Assembly (NCBI GenBank): GCA_021773395.1
Contig: JAJFKB010000014.1
Span: 350,219 to 414,218, forward strand
DNA length: 64,000 nucleotides
Reading direction: 5' to 3'
Origin: Gammaproteobacteria bacterium
GTDB lineage: Bacteria > Pseudomonadota > Gammaproteobacteria > Pseudomonadales > IMCC2047
The notes under the pieces are model-generated. The model made no database searches, was not told where the DNA came from, and saw only the letters and a program-made list of their open reading frames with translations. A program made the position numbers and the translations under genes. Below, one piece after another: positions 1-8,246 of the stretch (within the stretch, counting starts at the first letter, position 1; each line of letters opens with the position of its first letter).

Positions 1-553
1 CCAACGCAAGCAGCTGGTCAATGCTGTTATTGATGATGCTGGTTGAACTTAAAATGGCGACCTGGCACTTAGGGAAATATTCGCCAGCCTGCTCAATATT
101 CAATATTCCTTCGGCGGGACGAGCCTGGCGCTCAAAGATATAAAGTTCCTCTGTTCGCTGACAAACCTCCTTAACCAGCGGTGCAAAATGCCCGACCATC
201 GCAACCTTGTCAGTCGCCTTAAGTGCCATTGCGCCAAGTGCCGGGCCGTCAAAAAGGTTGTCGTCAGGTTGGTTAAACAGAGCATTGGCGGTCGCTAACG
301 CAATGGCAGAGGCGATCATCTCCGCCGAATCAAACAACTCCAGAAGTTCTTGAGCGGATCTCCCAGCCAATGGGCGCAGTGACTCAAAAGCGGAACAGCC
401 ACCCTGAATACTATCGAGGAAAATATAAGCTAACCCGGTAGCCCCGTTTTCAAGATGCACAGCGACGTAGCAAAGACCGATACGCACCTCGGCGACTCTT
501 TGGGTTCCAGCCAGTTTGAGGGCACTCTCCATTATTCTTTGCCTGACAGGCAT
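1..553 (-). CDS. DUF4213/DUF364 (putative heavy-metal chelation) protein, 3' part cut off by window edge
   Basis: A long minus-strand frame runs open off the left edge of the window. The visible translation carries an N-terminal DUF4213-like part (VRIGLCYVAVHLENGATGLAY) followed by the start of a DUF364-like Rossmann part (KVAMVGHFAPLVKEV, then ILSSTSIINNSIDQLL). This resembles the family called putative heavy-metal chelation domain, which has no firmly established reaction. I chose the ATG at 553 because an AAGAGG ribosome site lies about 8 bases upstream; an in-frame ATG at 596 would add 14 residues. The C-terminus and the downstream neighbour are not visible. Confidence 0.7.
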   Translation of the reverse strand, partial: MPVRQRIMESALKLAGTQRVAEVRIGLCYVAVHLENGATGLAYIFLDSIQGGCSAFESLRPLAGRSAQELLELFDSAEMIASAIALATANALFNQPDDNLFDGPALGAMALKATDKVAMVGHFAPLVKEVCQRTEELYIFERQARPAEGILNIEQAGEYFPKCQVAILSSTSIINNSIDQLLAL

Positions 554-703
554 ACATACATCCTCTTTGAAAATGGGGATAATAACGTATGCCATGGTTA
601 ACTGGCCAGAGTAGGTGCTGCTATTCTCAAACCGATATAAGCAGGTGGGTTGATTATCGCAATATCTCACTGAATGTCGCGCAAATCAATTGGGAGTCTA
701 AAA

Positions 704-1087
704 ATGAATACAGAGCTTAACTGCTGGGCATGCGGGGAAATGCTGCGTGATCTGATCTTGCCACTGTCACGAAGGGAGGAGTGCGCTGTGTGTGGGGCCG
801 ATCAACATGCCTGCAAAATGTGTTTGTCATTTGATGCGAACGTTGCGAGGCAGTGTCTTGAAGATCGGGCGGAGGATGTGAGCAATAAGGAATCGGCCAA
901 TTTCTGTGATTATTTCGCGCCTAACCCAAAAGCGGATGCCAGAAAGAGTCGGGGGAAGCATACAGAGGTGAGCGAACAGCTAGCTGCGCTCTTTGGCGAG
1001 GGCCCGGAAGAAAATCCGCAAAAGGGTAAGAACGAGCAGGAAGCTGCAATGCTGGAATTGGAAAAGCTTTTTAAAAAAGACAATTGA
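704..1087 (+). CDS. Conserved small cysteine-rich (zinc-ribbon-like) protein
   Basis: A 127-residue soluble protein of unknown function. Its N-terminal half holds paired cysteines (CWAC, CAVC, CKMC and two single Cys) that look like a zinc-binding ribbon. The C-terminal half is charged and low in complexity and ends in a Lys-rich helix. The start at 704 follows a GGAG site; an upstream in-frame ATG at 674 would add ten residues and lacks a clear site. I recognise no characterised homologue. It stands alone, upstream of the membrane-protein cluster that follows. Confidence 0.65.
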   Translation: MNTELNCWACGEMLRDLILPLSRREECAVCGADQHACKMCLSFDANVARQCLEDRAEDVSNKESANFCDYFAPNPKADARKSRGKHTEVSEQLAALFGEGPEENPQKGKNEQEAAMLELEKLFKKDN

Positions 1088-1284
1088 TAGCAGAGCACAA
1101 ATTATCAGATAACCAGTGTTCTTCCAAAACCATCTCGAAACGAAGACCAGACACGCAGTTGTTAGTTCGAATTCAATGACGCAATCGGAGGGCTCATCAA
1201 CAGCTTGACTTTCTATATTAGGAATCGCTAAAATAAGCATTATAAATTAGTTTAGCCTAATATACTGAGGAGGTGAGGTTGCAT

Positions 1285-1491
1285 ATGAATATAGATCAAA
1301 CAGTTTTTGCTATCGCCGGTATTATGATTCTATCTGGCCTGACAATCGGCTACTGGATTCATCCGCTTGGATTTTTGCTAACAGCCTTTGTCGGGCTGAA
1401 TATGTTTCAGGCTGCGTTTAGCGGGTTTTGCCCCCTGGCTAAAATACTGGGGAAAATGGGCTTGAAACCGGGTTGCGCATTTAACCGATAA
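1285..1491 (+). CDS. DUF2892 (YgaP-like) inner-membrane protein
   Basis: A 68-residue protein made almost entirely of two hydrophobic helices. It has the family's usual pattern: an N-terminal NIDQTVFAIAG stretch, then LTAFVGLNMFQAAFSGFCPLA, then a Gly/Pro/Cys tail. DUF2892 proteins are small inner-membrane proteins, sometimes fused to rhodanese domains. The FCPL motif fits that group. A very strong GAGGAGGTGAGG site lies just upstream of the ATG at 1285; a GTG at 1273 lies inside that site and is less likely. It ends only 16 bases before the MMPL exporter gene, so the two are probably co-transcribed. Confidence 0.75.
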   Translation: MNIDQTVFAIAGIMILSGLTIGYWIHPLGFLLTAFVGLNMFQAAFSGFCPLAKILGKMGLKPGCAFNR

Positions 1492-1506
1492 ATCGGGGCC
1501 TAATTC

Positions 1507-4170
1507 ATGTTAATTCTATCAGAAAGTGCTTGTCGTAAACCGGGCCTGTATATGAAAGCAGCGGGCTTGGTCAGCTTGCTAATGCTGTTGCTGGTGATGC
1601 TGCCCAGTCTGTGGCCCGGATCTTTCCCGGTACTTAATCCGGTCAAGGTTGATACCGATCCGGAAAATATGCTGGATGTGCAGGAGCCGGTCCGGGTATT
1701 CCATAATCAGATGCGTCGTGAATTTACTTTATACGATATGTTAGTTGTCGGGGTAGTGAATCAAAAGCATCCCCAGGGGGTATTCAACCAGGCAACCCTG
1801 ACACGGGTACATGAACTCGCTGCCTTTGCTCAAACTCTGGTTTGGTCAGAGGGGGATGCTGAGAAGGGCGAGAAGGGCGAGAAGGGCGTGATCGGGGTGG
1901 ATATGATCGCACCTTCTACTGTAGATAATATTGAACAGGATGGTCTTGGATCAGTACGATTTGAATGGCTGATGGCGCAACCACCACAAAGCGAAGCAGA
2001 AGCACTTCAAATTGCTGAAAAGGCGCAGCGCTTACCTTTGTTAAACGACACGCTGGTATCCTCTGATCGCAAGGCCCTGGCACTCTACATTCCCATTAGC
2101 GAGAAAAAAGTCAGTTACCAAGTAGCCTCACAGCTGCGGAAAAAAATTGCTCTTTTTGACGGTAGCGATGAATACTATATCACAGGGCTACCGGTTGCTC
2201 AGGACCAATTTGGTGTGGAGATGTTCCAGCAGATGGCGATATCTGCACCTGCGGCAATGGCGTTGATCTTTTTGCTGATGTGGTTTTTCTTTCGTAATGT
2301 GAAGTTGATTATCTCACCGATGATCGTGGCGATGGTGGCTGTGATTATCACGATGGGGTTGTTGATTGTCACAGGTAATACTGTGCATATTATGAGCTCC
2401 ATGATACCCATTTTTATCATGCCGATTGCGGTACTGGATGCGGTGCACATATTGTCGGACTTTTTTGACCGATACCCTCGTTCCAGAGATCGTTATGTGA
2501 CATTACGTGAGGTTATGGAGGAGTTATCGAAACCGATGCTCTATACCTCTTTAACCACTAGCATCGGATTTGCATCTTTGGCGTTAACTCCTATACCACC
2601 TGTTCAGGTTTTTGGTCTTTTTGTAGGAGTTGGAGTGCTGATTGCCTGGTTGTGCACTATTACATTGGTGCCGGCCTATATCATGCTGATGTCAGAGTCA
2701 GCTTTGGCAGGTTTTGGTCTGGTGCAGCAGGAAAACCCGGATCAGCTGCAGCATCCTTCTTTATTAGTGCGACTGCTCAATGCGACGGGCAGGTTTACCT
2801 ATGAGCGTGCCAAGCTGATTGTCGTGGCCGTGTGCTTGCTTGCCGGTGTAGCCTATTACGGCATTTCACAGATTGAAATCAATGATAACCCGGTGAAGTG
2901 GTTTTCCGAAAGTCATGAGATCAGAGTTGCAGATCGTGTGCTAAATGAGCGATTTGCCGGCACCTACATGGCCTACCTGACGTTCCAGTCGCCCTATAGC
3001 GAGCCAACTGCTGACAGGGCAGTGGAGCAACTACAGCAGGCAGTATCTGATTTGGAAGCGAGCATTGCCAAGCGGTTGATTCAGGAATTTTCCAGGCAGC
3101 AGACAATACTCGATAACCAGTCAAATCTGCTAAGCCTGGTTGACTTCGCAAGAGATCAGGCGGATGCAGCCGTCAGCGACCAGCTATGGGAGGCGTGGGA
3201 TGCAGCGGTGACCGTGCTTGAAGATCTGACACAAAAGAACGAAGTGTTTAAGCAGCCGCAAGTGTTGACATATATCAGTGAGCTACAGGACTATCTGTTG
3301 ACCACCGGGCTGGTAGGTAAGAGTAACTCACTTTCGGATATTGTGAAAACAGTTCACCGTGAACTGCTGGAAGGGCAATCATCCGAGTTTCGTATACCGG
3401 ACAGCAAAGCCGCTATTGCACAGACGCTGTTAACCTATCAGGGCAGCCATCGACCACAGGACTTGTGGCATTTTGTGACACCGGATTACCGTAAAACCAA
3501 TCTTTGGCTACAGTTGAAGAGTGGAGATAATCAGGACATGAAACGGTTGGTAGCGGCCGTTGATCACTATCTCATCGATAACCCGCCACCGCTTTTATTA
3601 GAGGCTGACTGGTTTGGGCTGACCTACATCAATCTGGTTTGGCAGGAGAAAATGGTGGCCGGTATGATGAAGGCATTTTTAGGTAGCTTTGTGATCGTAC
3701 TGTCGATGATGGTGTTTTTGTTTCGTTCTTTCTGGTGGGGCCTGTTAAGTATGATTCCCCTGACCATCACGATTGCACTGACCTACGGTATCATTGGTTT
3801 GATAGGCAAAAATTATGATATGCCCGTTGCGGTACTTTCCTCCCTGAGCCTGGGTTTGGCGGTGGACTATGCTATTCATTTTCTGGCGCGTAGTCGGGAA
3901 TTACGACAACACTTTTCGAGCTGGCGTGAAACGGTAAGTGCCGTCTACGGTGAACCGGCCAGGGCTATTACCCGTAATATTATTGTCATCGGGTGTGGTT
4001 TTCTGCCCTTGCTTGCTGCGCCATTGATTCCCTATCAAACTGTAGGTGTGTTCATCTCCACCATTCTATTACTGGCCGGAGCGACCACACTGCTATTACT
4101 GCCTGCGCTGATTCGATTGTTTGAACATCGTTTGTTCCGCTCGGGTATTCGTGTTCAGTCGGGAGATTAA
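1507..4170 (+). CDS. MMPL/RND-superfamily exporter
   Basis: An 887-residue inner-membrane protein with RND-type duplicated topology. There is one helix at about 17-37, a periplasmic loop, a helix bundle at about 243-410, a helix at about 433-455, a second large periplasmic domain, and a second bundle from about 717 to the end. The SSD/MMPL-like segments and Asp residues within helices (AVLDAVHILSDFF; SLGLAVDYAIHFLA) fit proton-driven export of lipids or hydrophobic compounds. The next two genes follow with 1-base gaps and encode a LolA-like periplasmic protein and a beta-barrel, so a trans-envelope lipid route is a reasonable inference; the substrate is unknown. Residues about 119-127 are a triple EKG repeat encoded by a 9-base tandem repeat (1861-1887). 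Confidence 0.85.
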   Translation: MLILSESACRKPGLYMKAAGLVSLLMLLLVMLPSLWPGSFPVLNPVKVDTDPENMLDVQEPVRVFHNQMRREFTLYDMLVVGVVNQKHPQGVFNQATLTRVHELAAFAQTLVWSEGDAEKGEKGEKGVIGVDMIAPSTVDNIEQDGLGSVRFEWLMAQPPQSEAEALQIAEKAQRLPLLNDTLVSSDRKALALYIPISEKKVSYQVASQLRKKIALFDGSDEYYITGLPVAQDQFGVEMFQQMAISAPAAMALIFLLMWFFFRNVKLIISPMIVAMVAVIITMGLLIVTGNTVHIMSSMIPIFIMPIAVLDAVHILSDFFDRYPRSRDRYVTLREVMEELSKPMLYTSLTTSIGFASLALTPIPPVQVFGLFVGVGVLIAWLCTITLVPAYIMLMSESALAGFGLVQQENPDQLQHPSLLVRLLNATGRFTYERAKLIVVAVCLLAGVAYYGISQIEINDNPVKWFSESHEIRVADRVLNERFAGTYMAYLTFQSPYSEPTADRAVEQLQQAVSDLEASIAKRLIQEFSRQQTILDNQSNLLSLVDFARDQADAAVSDQLWEAWDAAVTVLEDLTQKNEVFKQPQVLTYISELQDYLLTTGLVGKSNSLSDIVKTVHRELLEGQSSEFRIPDSKAAIAQTLLTYQGSHRPQDLWHFVTPDYRKTNLWLQLKSGDNQDMKRLVAAVDHYLIDNPPPLLLEADWFGLTYINLVWQEKMVAGMMKAFLGSFVIVLSMMVFLFRSFWWGLLSMIPLTITIALTYGIIGLIGKNYDMPVAVLSSLSLGLAVDYAIHFLARSRELRQHFSSWRETVSAVYGEPARAITRNIIVIGCGFLPLLAAPLIPYQTVGVFISTILLLAGATTLLLLPALIRLFEHRLFRSGIRVQSGD

Positions 4171-4171
4171 A

Positions 4172-5002
4172 ATGAATCTACGTGCAAAAATATCAGTGAA
4201 TATGACGTTGCTGCTAGGCCTCTTGTTCTTCGGGCAATCCTGGGCAATCTCAGTTGATGAGATAGTGAAGAGAGCAAATCATGTGGCCTACTATCAGGGT
4301 GAAGATGGGCGAGCCAGGGTGAACATGTCGATCTTTGATGCACAAAACAGAGAGCGAACCCGGGAATTTACCATTTTACGCCGTGACAGGCAGGACGAAG
4401 GGGCAGATGGGGTGGATGGAGTAGATGGTGTAGACGGAGAGCAGTATTTCTATGTCTATTTCAGCCGTCCATCGGATGTCAGCAAAACGGTGTTTTTAGT
4501 ATGGAAACACCTGGAGCAGGACGATGATCGATGGCTCTATCTGCCGGCTCTGGATTTGGTAAAACGTATCGCTGCTGGTGATGAAAGAACCAGTTTTGTA
4601 GGGTCACACTTTTTTTACGAGGATGTATCGGGACGAGGCATCGATGAGGATGTCCATGAATTGCTTGAGCAAACGCAGAACTATTATGTGCTTAAAAGCA
4701 CACCTAAAGATTCAGCGGCGGTCGAATTTTCTTACTACAAAAACTGGATACACAGAGAAAGCATGATTCCCGTTAAAACGGAATATTACGATAGGAATGG
4801 CTCACTTTATCGCACCTATTCGGCACTTAAGGTAAAGCAGGTTGATGGGTATAGTACAGTCACACAGAGCCGCATGGAGGACCGTCGAATCGGCGGTTAT
4901 ACACAGATGAACTATAGTCGCGTTAATTATAATGTTGGCTTGTCTGAAGACCTTTTTACAGAGCGCTATCTGCGTAACCCGCCCAGGAAGGAACTCAGAT
5001 AG
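4172..5002 (+). CDS. LolA-like outer-membrane lipoprotein-sorting family protein
   Basis: A 276-residue protein with a Sec signal peptide (cleavage expected after SWA near residue 25) and a LolA/LolB-like fold signature of the TP_0789 family. This is the family annotated as outer membrane lipoprotein-sorting protein and found beside MMPL exporters. Motifs include RSDVSKTVFLVWKH-like and GDERTSFVGSHFFYEDVSGR segments typical of that group. It probably carries a hydrophobic ligand across the periplasm. The ATG at 4172 follows GGGAG and begins one base after the exporter's stop. Residues about 77-89 contain a repeated VDG unit encoded by imperfect 9-base repeats (4403-4438), which interrupt the domain as an acidic loop. 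Confidence 0.75.
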   Translation: MNLRAKISVNMTLLLGLLFFGQSWAISVDEIVKRANHVAYYQGEDGRARVNMSIFDAQNRERTREFTILRRDRQDEGADGVDGVDGVDGEQYFYVYFSRPSDVSKTVFLVWKHLEQDDDRWLYLPALDLVKRIAAGDERTSFVGSHFFYEDVSGRGIDEDVHELLEQTQNYYVLKSTPKDSAAVEFSYYKNWIHRESMIPVKTEYYDRNGSLYRTYSALKVKQVDGYSTVTQSRMEDRRIGGYTQMNYSRVNYNVGLSEDLFTERYLRNPPRKELR

Positions 5003-5003
5003 A

Positions 5004-6470
5004 ATGGGGTTTTTGCGGGGCTTGTTGGTGGCTTATGTTTATTTGGCTTTAGCTACTCCAGCATATGCTGGCAACGAGCCGATGTTGCCGGCCGGTCTGG
5101 GATCGCAGACCAGTTCCGACGACCCAAAACTACCAGAAGGGTTGCAGGGGTCAGACCGATTTAAGCCAGACACTTCGCATGAAGAACCCTCCTTGCCCTC
5201 CGGTCTCGGAGAGATATTTCAGGAAGATAATACAACATCTGTTAAGCGAAGTGGCCCAGAGACATTTTTATCAAAAATCACTGGATTTGCCGAGTTCCGT
5301 GGTGGTAGTCGTATTGGTAACGATGATCACCAAAAACAAAAATCAATATTGGAAAGTCGCCTGCAATTGCAATGGGAGGAATATTGGCAATCAGTGAGCA
5401 GTCGGTTGACGGTGGACCTGCTCTACGATGATCTGCTTAATGAGCACAGTATCAAATTAGAATCCGGTTCCGGCTGGTTGGATATTCGAGAAGCCTATCT
5501 GCTGTTCAGGCCGATGGACAGGATAGACCTGAAGATAGGTCGACAGATTCTTACCTGGGGTACCGGCGACCTGGTTTTTATTAATGACCTGTTTCCCAAG
5601 GACTGGAATTCGTTTTTTACAGGACGCGATAACGAATACCTTAAGGGCCCCTCCGATGCGTTGAAGTTGGGTTGGTTTGGTAACCACTTTAACCTGGATC
5701 TGGTCTATACCCCACGTTTTGATGCAGATCGCTATATCGACGGTTCGCGTATTTCCTACTTTGATTTGCGTTCTGATGAATTGGCGGGTCAACATAGTGC
5801 TTTTGCGGTAACGCAGCCGGACGACTGGATTGATGATGACGAGTTAGCTGTGCGCCTGTACTTTAATCAGAGTTCCATGGAGATTGCCATTTATGGTTAT
5901 CAGGGGTACTGGAAAAGCCCGGCCGGGATAGATCCTGCGACGGGGCGCTTCCTTTTTCCTCGCTTGAGATCCTTGGGCGCCAGTATGAGAGGCCCTGTTT
6001 ATAAAGGTATTGCCAATTTGGAACTGGGCTACTATACCAGCATGGATGATCGGTCCGGAAAAGATGAGACTGTCCGTAACAGCGAGTTTCGGATGCTGTT
6101 GGGTTATGAGCAGGAACTGGCAACTGACTTGACGGGCGCGGCGCAATTTTATTTGGAGCAAATACAGGAATACCGAAACTATCTGGATGGTGCTGCATCG
6201 AGCGTTTCTGCGGCAGATCGTAATAGACTGGTCTGGACGCTAAGGCTGGCCTGGTTGCTGATGAATCAAAATCTGAGTCTATCATTGTTCAATTACTACA
6301 GCTCTACCGATCAGGATGGCTATGCGCGGGTGAAAGGCAACTACAAGATTTCTGATAAATGGCAGGTTGAGCTGGGCCTTAATCTATTCTATGGTGAGAA
6401 AAGGCATACTTTTTTTGGACAATTCGAAGATAACACTAATTTATATTTCGCAGTTCGCTACGGCTTTTGA
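5004..6470 (+). CDS. Putative outer-membrane beta-barrel protein of the MMPL/LolA-like cluster
   Basis: A 488-residue protein with a signal peptide ending APAYA (residue about 22) and a long run of amphipathic beta-strand segments. It ends in an aromatic residue (RYGF), as outer-membrane barrels do. It contains a GRQILTWGTGDLVFINDLF segment found in porin-like/DUF1302-like proteins that accompany MMPL exporters. After the signal peptide there are three copies of an LPxGL motif (residues 28-32, 43-47 and 64-68) in a Pro/Ser/Asp-rich linker, perhaps a docking segment. The ATG at 5004 is one base after the previous stop, so the three genes are an operon. The substrate is unknown. Confidence 0.7.
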   Translation: MGFLRGLLVAYVYLALATPAYAGNEPMLPAGLGSQTSSDDPKLPEGLQGSDRFKPDTSHEEPSLPSGLGEIFQEDNTTSVKRSGPETFLSKITGFAEFRGGSRIGNDDHQKQKSILESRLQLQWEEYWQSVSSRLTVDLLYDDLLNEHSIKLESGSGWLDIREAYLLFRPMDRIDLKIGRQILTWGTGDLVFINDLFPKDWNSFFTGRDNEYLKGPSDALKLGWFGNHFNLDLVYTPRFDADRYIDGSRISYFDLRSDELAGQHSAFAVTQPDDWIDDDELAVRLYFNQSSMEIAIYGYQGYWKSPAGIDPATGRFLFPRLRSLGASMRGPVYKGIANLELGYYTSMDDRSGKDETVRNSEFRMLLGYEQELATDLTGAAQFYLEQIQEYRNYLDGAASSVSAADRNRLVWTLRLAWLLMNQNLSLSLFNYYSSTDQDGYARVKGNYKISDKWQVELGLNLFYGEKRHTFFGQFEDNTNLYFAVRYGF

Positions 6471-6555
6471 CCTGCTTTAATAGTGTCTTAACCGGAGTCA
6501 TTAATACTCAACCATCATCCTGGAAAATCTCCGCACTAGAGTTTATCGAGCAGGT

Positions 6556-6830
6556 TTCGTCTCTCCGACATTTTAGAATCAACGGCTTATTTATAAAAAG
6601 CCTTCAAGTTAGCGGAACAAAGTCTGGCCATCAAGCAGGGTAACGTGGATATTATTGATGCCAGTGTGATTGCGGAGTAGAAGGTCCGTCCTCGAAAGTA
6701 GGGGTATAGTGTTAAGCAGGCCAGCGGTGGCAGGCGTGAAACCACTTACCGGTTTAAAGCCCATGCAAATATCGGTCGAGGGACTGGAGCAATGGCTGGT
6801 TGCGTGGGATCATAGCGGAGATTTCAAAGT
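6556..6830 (+). pseudogene. Decayed IS5-family transposase fragment
   Basis: One frame from about 6612 reads AEQSLAIKQGNVDIIDASVIAE, stop, KVRPRK, stop, GYSVKQASGG, then ETTYRFKAHANI before losing all similarity. This is the middle of an IS5-group transposase, including the catalytic Asp of the DASVI segment and the KAHAN segment. Two in-frame TAG codons (6678 and 6699 area) and missing N- and C-terminal parts show it is dead. Weak same-frame similarity begins at about 6556. The rest of the 6471-7096 gap shows no gene and no convincing terminal repeats. Confidence 0.7.
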
Positions 6831-7096
6831 CATTTCACTAAAGTAAAGCAATAATAAGCCGCCACTCAAAAAGGATGATTGTGCCGCGCCAGGCTAGTCT
6901 GTTTTTCAACGGTCGGTCTAGATAATGGTGTATTTCTAATAGATTTAATTGCTGAGTAATAGGGTTTTTCAGTAGCGAAAAACGATTTTCAATAAGCTTT
7001 ATTCTTTGGCTAAAGCACTATAAAAACGTGCATTGGCAATGCTTGCTTTCTCCTGCAAAAAATCAGATCATGGTGCCCCAATTATAAAGGCTTTGA

Positions 7097-8158
7097 ATGA
7101 CTGGAATGGTGTTCACAGGAATGTTTAAAAACGCTGCGCGCGCGTTGAATCTGAAGATTTTGATAAGTTCTCTGCTTGTTTTTATTACAGATGGATCTTT
7201 TGCGGCACAGGAAAGTGATATAAAAATTCAAACCCTGTCAGAAGTTGCGTTGTACCCGGAACGATCTGCTCCTGCTAGCGTCGTGAGTCTTAACGAGGCT
7301 ACGATCAGTGCACAGATAAGCACAACCGTTACTGATATTCCGGTTCGGGTGGGCGATGTTGTTGATAAGGGCGCGGTTCTGGCACGACTGGATTGCACTG
7401 ACTACCAGCTTTCCAGCAAAGTAGCACGGGCCCGCATAGATGAGCTGACTGCGCGTATCAAGCTTGCCCAGCGCCGCGTTGAAAGGGCCGCCAATCTATT
7501 ACAAAAACAGTCTGTTTCTGAACAAACGTTGGAGGAGCGGGAAGCTGATCTTGCTGTTTTGCAGGCGAATAATCAAGCAGCTCAGGCAGACAAAGGAGTG
7601 GCTGAACTGAACGAATCCCGTTGTATTGTGCGTAGCCCATTCCAGGCGCTTGTACAGGAAAGAGTCAGCGCGCAAGGAGACTATGCATCAGTAGGTCATC
7701 CTCTGGTGAAGATCCTTGATCTTGATGCGATTGAGGTTTCGGCGCAGGTTTTCGCTCAAGATGCACGTTATATCAGTTTTACAGATAAACTCCAGTTCGA
7801 ACACGCAGGCCGACGATACCCCTTAAGCTTGAGGACCGTGCTACAGGCAATCAATCCGCAAACACGAAACCAGGAGGTAAGGCTTTCATTTGCAGCTGAC
7901 ACCGCTCTGCCTGGAGCGGCAGGTAAACTTTATTGGCGGGATGTTCGTCCGCATGTACCTGCCCATTTGTTGGTTAAACGCGACGGGCAGCTGGGGCTTT
8001 TTATCGTTAGTGAGGGGCAGGCTCGGTTTGTGGCGATGCCCGCAGCTCAGGCTGGACGGGCAAGCCCGGTCAGCCTGCCAGTGCTGACACCTCTCGTTGT
8101 TGAAGGACATCTGGGTCTGAGGGATGCTGAAATGATTCCCGGCGAGGGTGGCTCCTGA
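7097..8158 (+). CDS. RND efflux periplasmic adaptor (membrane fusion protein)
   Basis: A 353-residue HlyD/AcrA-type adaptor. An N-terminal signal sequence ends near FAA (residue about 36). It is followed by a barrel-sandwich half-motif (ISTTVTDIPVRVGDVVDKGAVLARLDCTDY), a helical hairpin at about 110-165, the second lipoyl half (CIVRSPFQALVQERVSAQGDYASVGHPLVKI) and a beta-barrel domain. It links an inner-membrane RND pump to an outer-membrane channel. Residue 9 (ATG at 7121, after ACAGGA) is an alternative start. The RND pump gene follows 88 bases downstream. No TolC-type channel gene is adjacent, so it probably uses one encoded elsewhere. Confidence 0.85.
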   Translation: MTGMVFTGMFKNAARALNLKILISSLLVFITDGSFAAQESDIKIQTLSEVALYPERSAPASVVSLNEATISAQISTTVTDIPVRVGDVVDKGAVLARLDCTDYQLSSKVARARIDELTARIKLAQRRVERAANLLQKQSVSEQTLEEREADLAVLQANNQAAQADKGVAELNESRCIVRSPFQALVQERVSAQGDYASVGHPLVKILDLDAIEVSAQVFAQDARYISFTDKLQFEHAGRRYPLSLRTVLQAINPQTRNQEVRLSFAADTALPGAAGKLYWRDVRPHVPAHLLVKRDGQLGLFIVSEGQARFVAMPAAQAGRASPVSLPVLTPLVVEGHLGLRDAEMIPGEGGS

Positions 8159-8246
8159 TATATGGAAAAGGAAAGCTTGTAGGTCTGCCAATGAAGTACC
8201 GGTACTTGAAAATTGAACTGCAGGATAAAGAGTCAGGGGCAGTTGT

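Noticed and set aside
100-285. 61-codon minus-strand frame
   Set aside because: It is in a different frame from the DUF364-type gene, which explains the region with recognisable motifs.
6960-7060. Possible second fragment of the IS5-type transposase on the minus strand
   Set aside because: A short IANARFYSALAKE-like reading resembles IS5 C-termini only weakly and on the opposite strand; too little to support.
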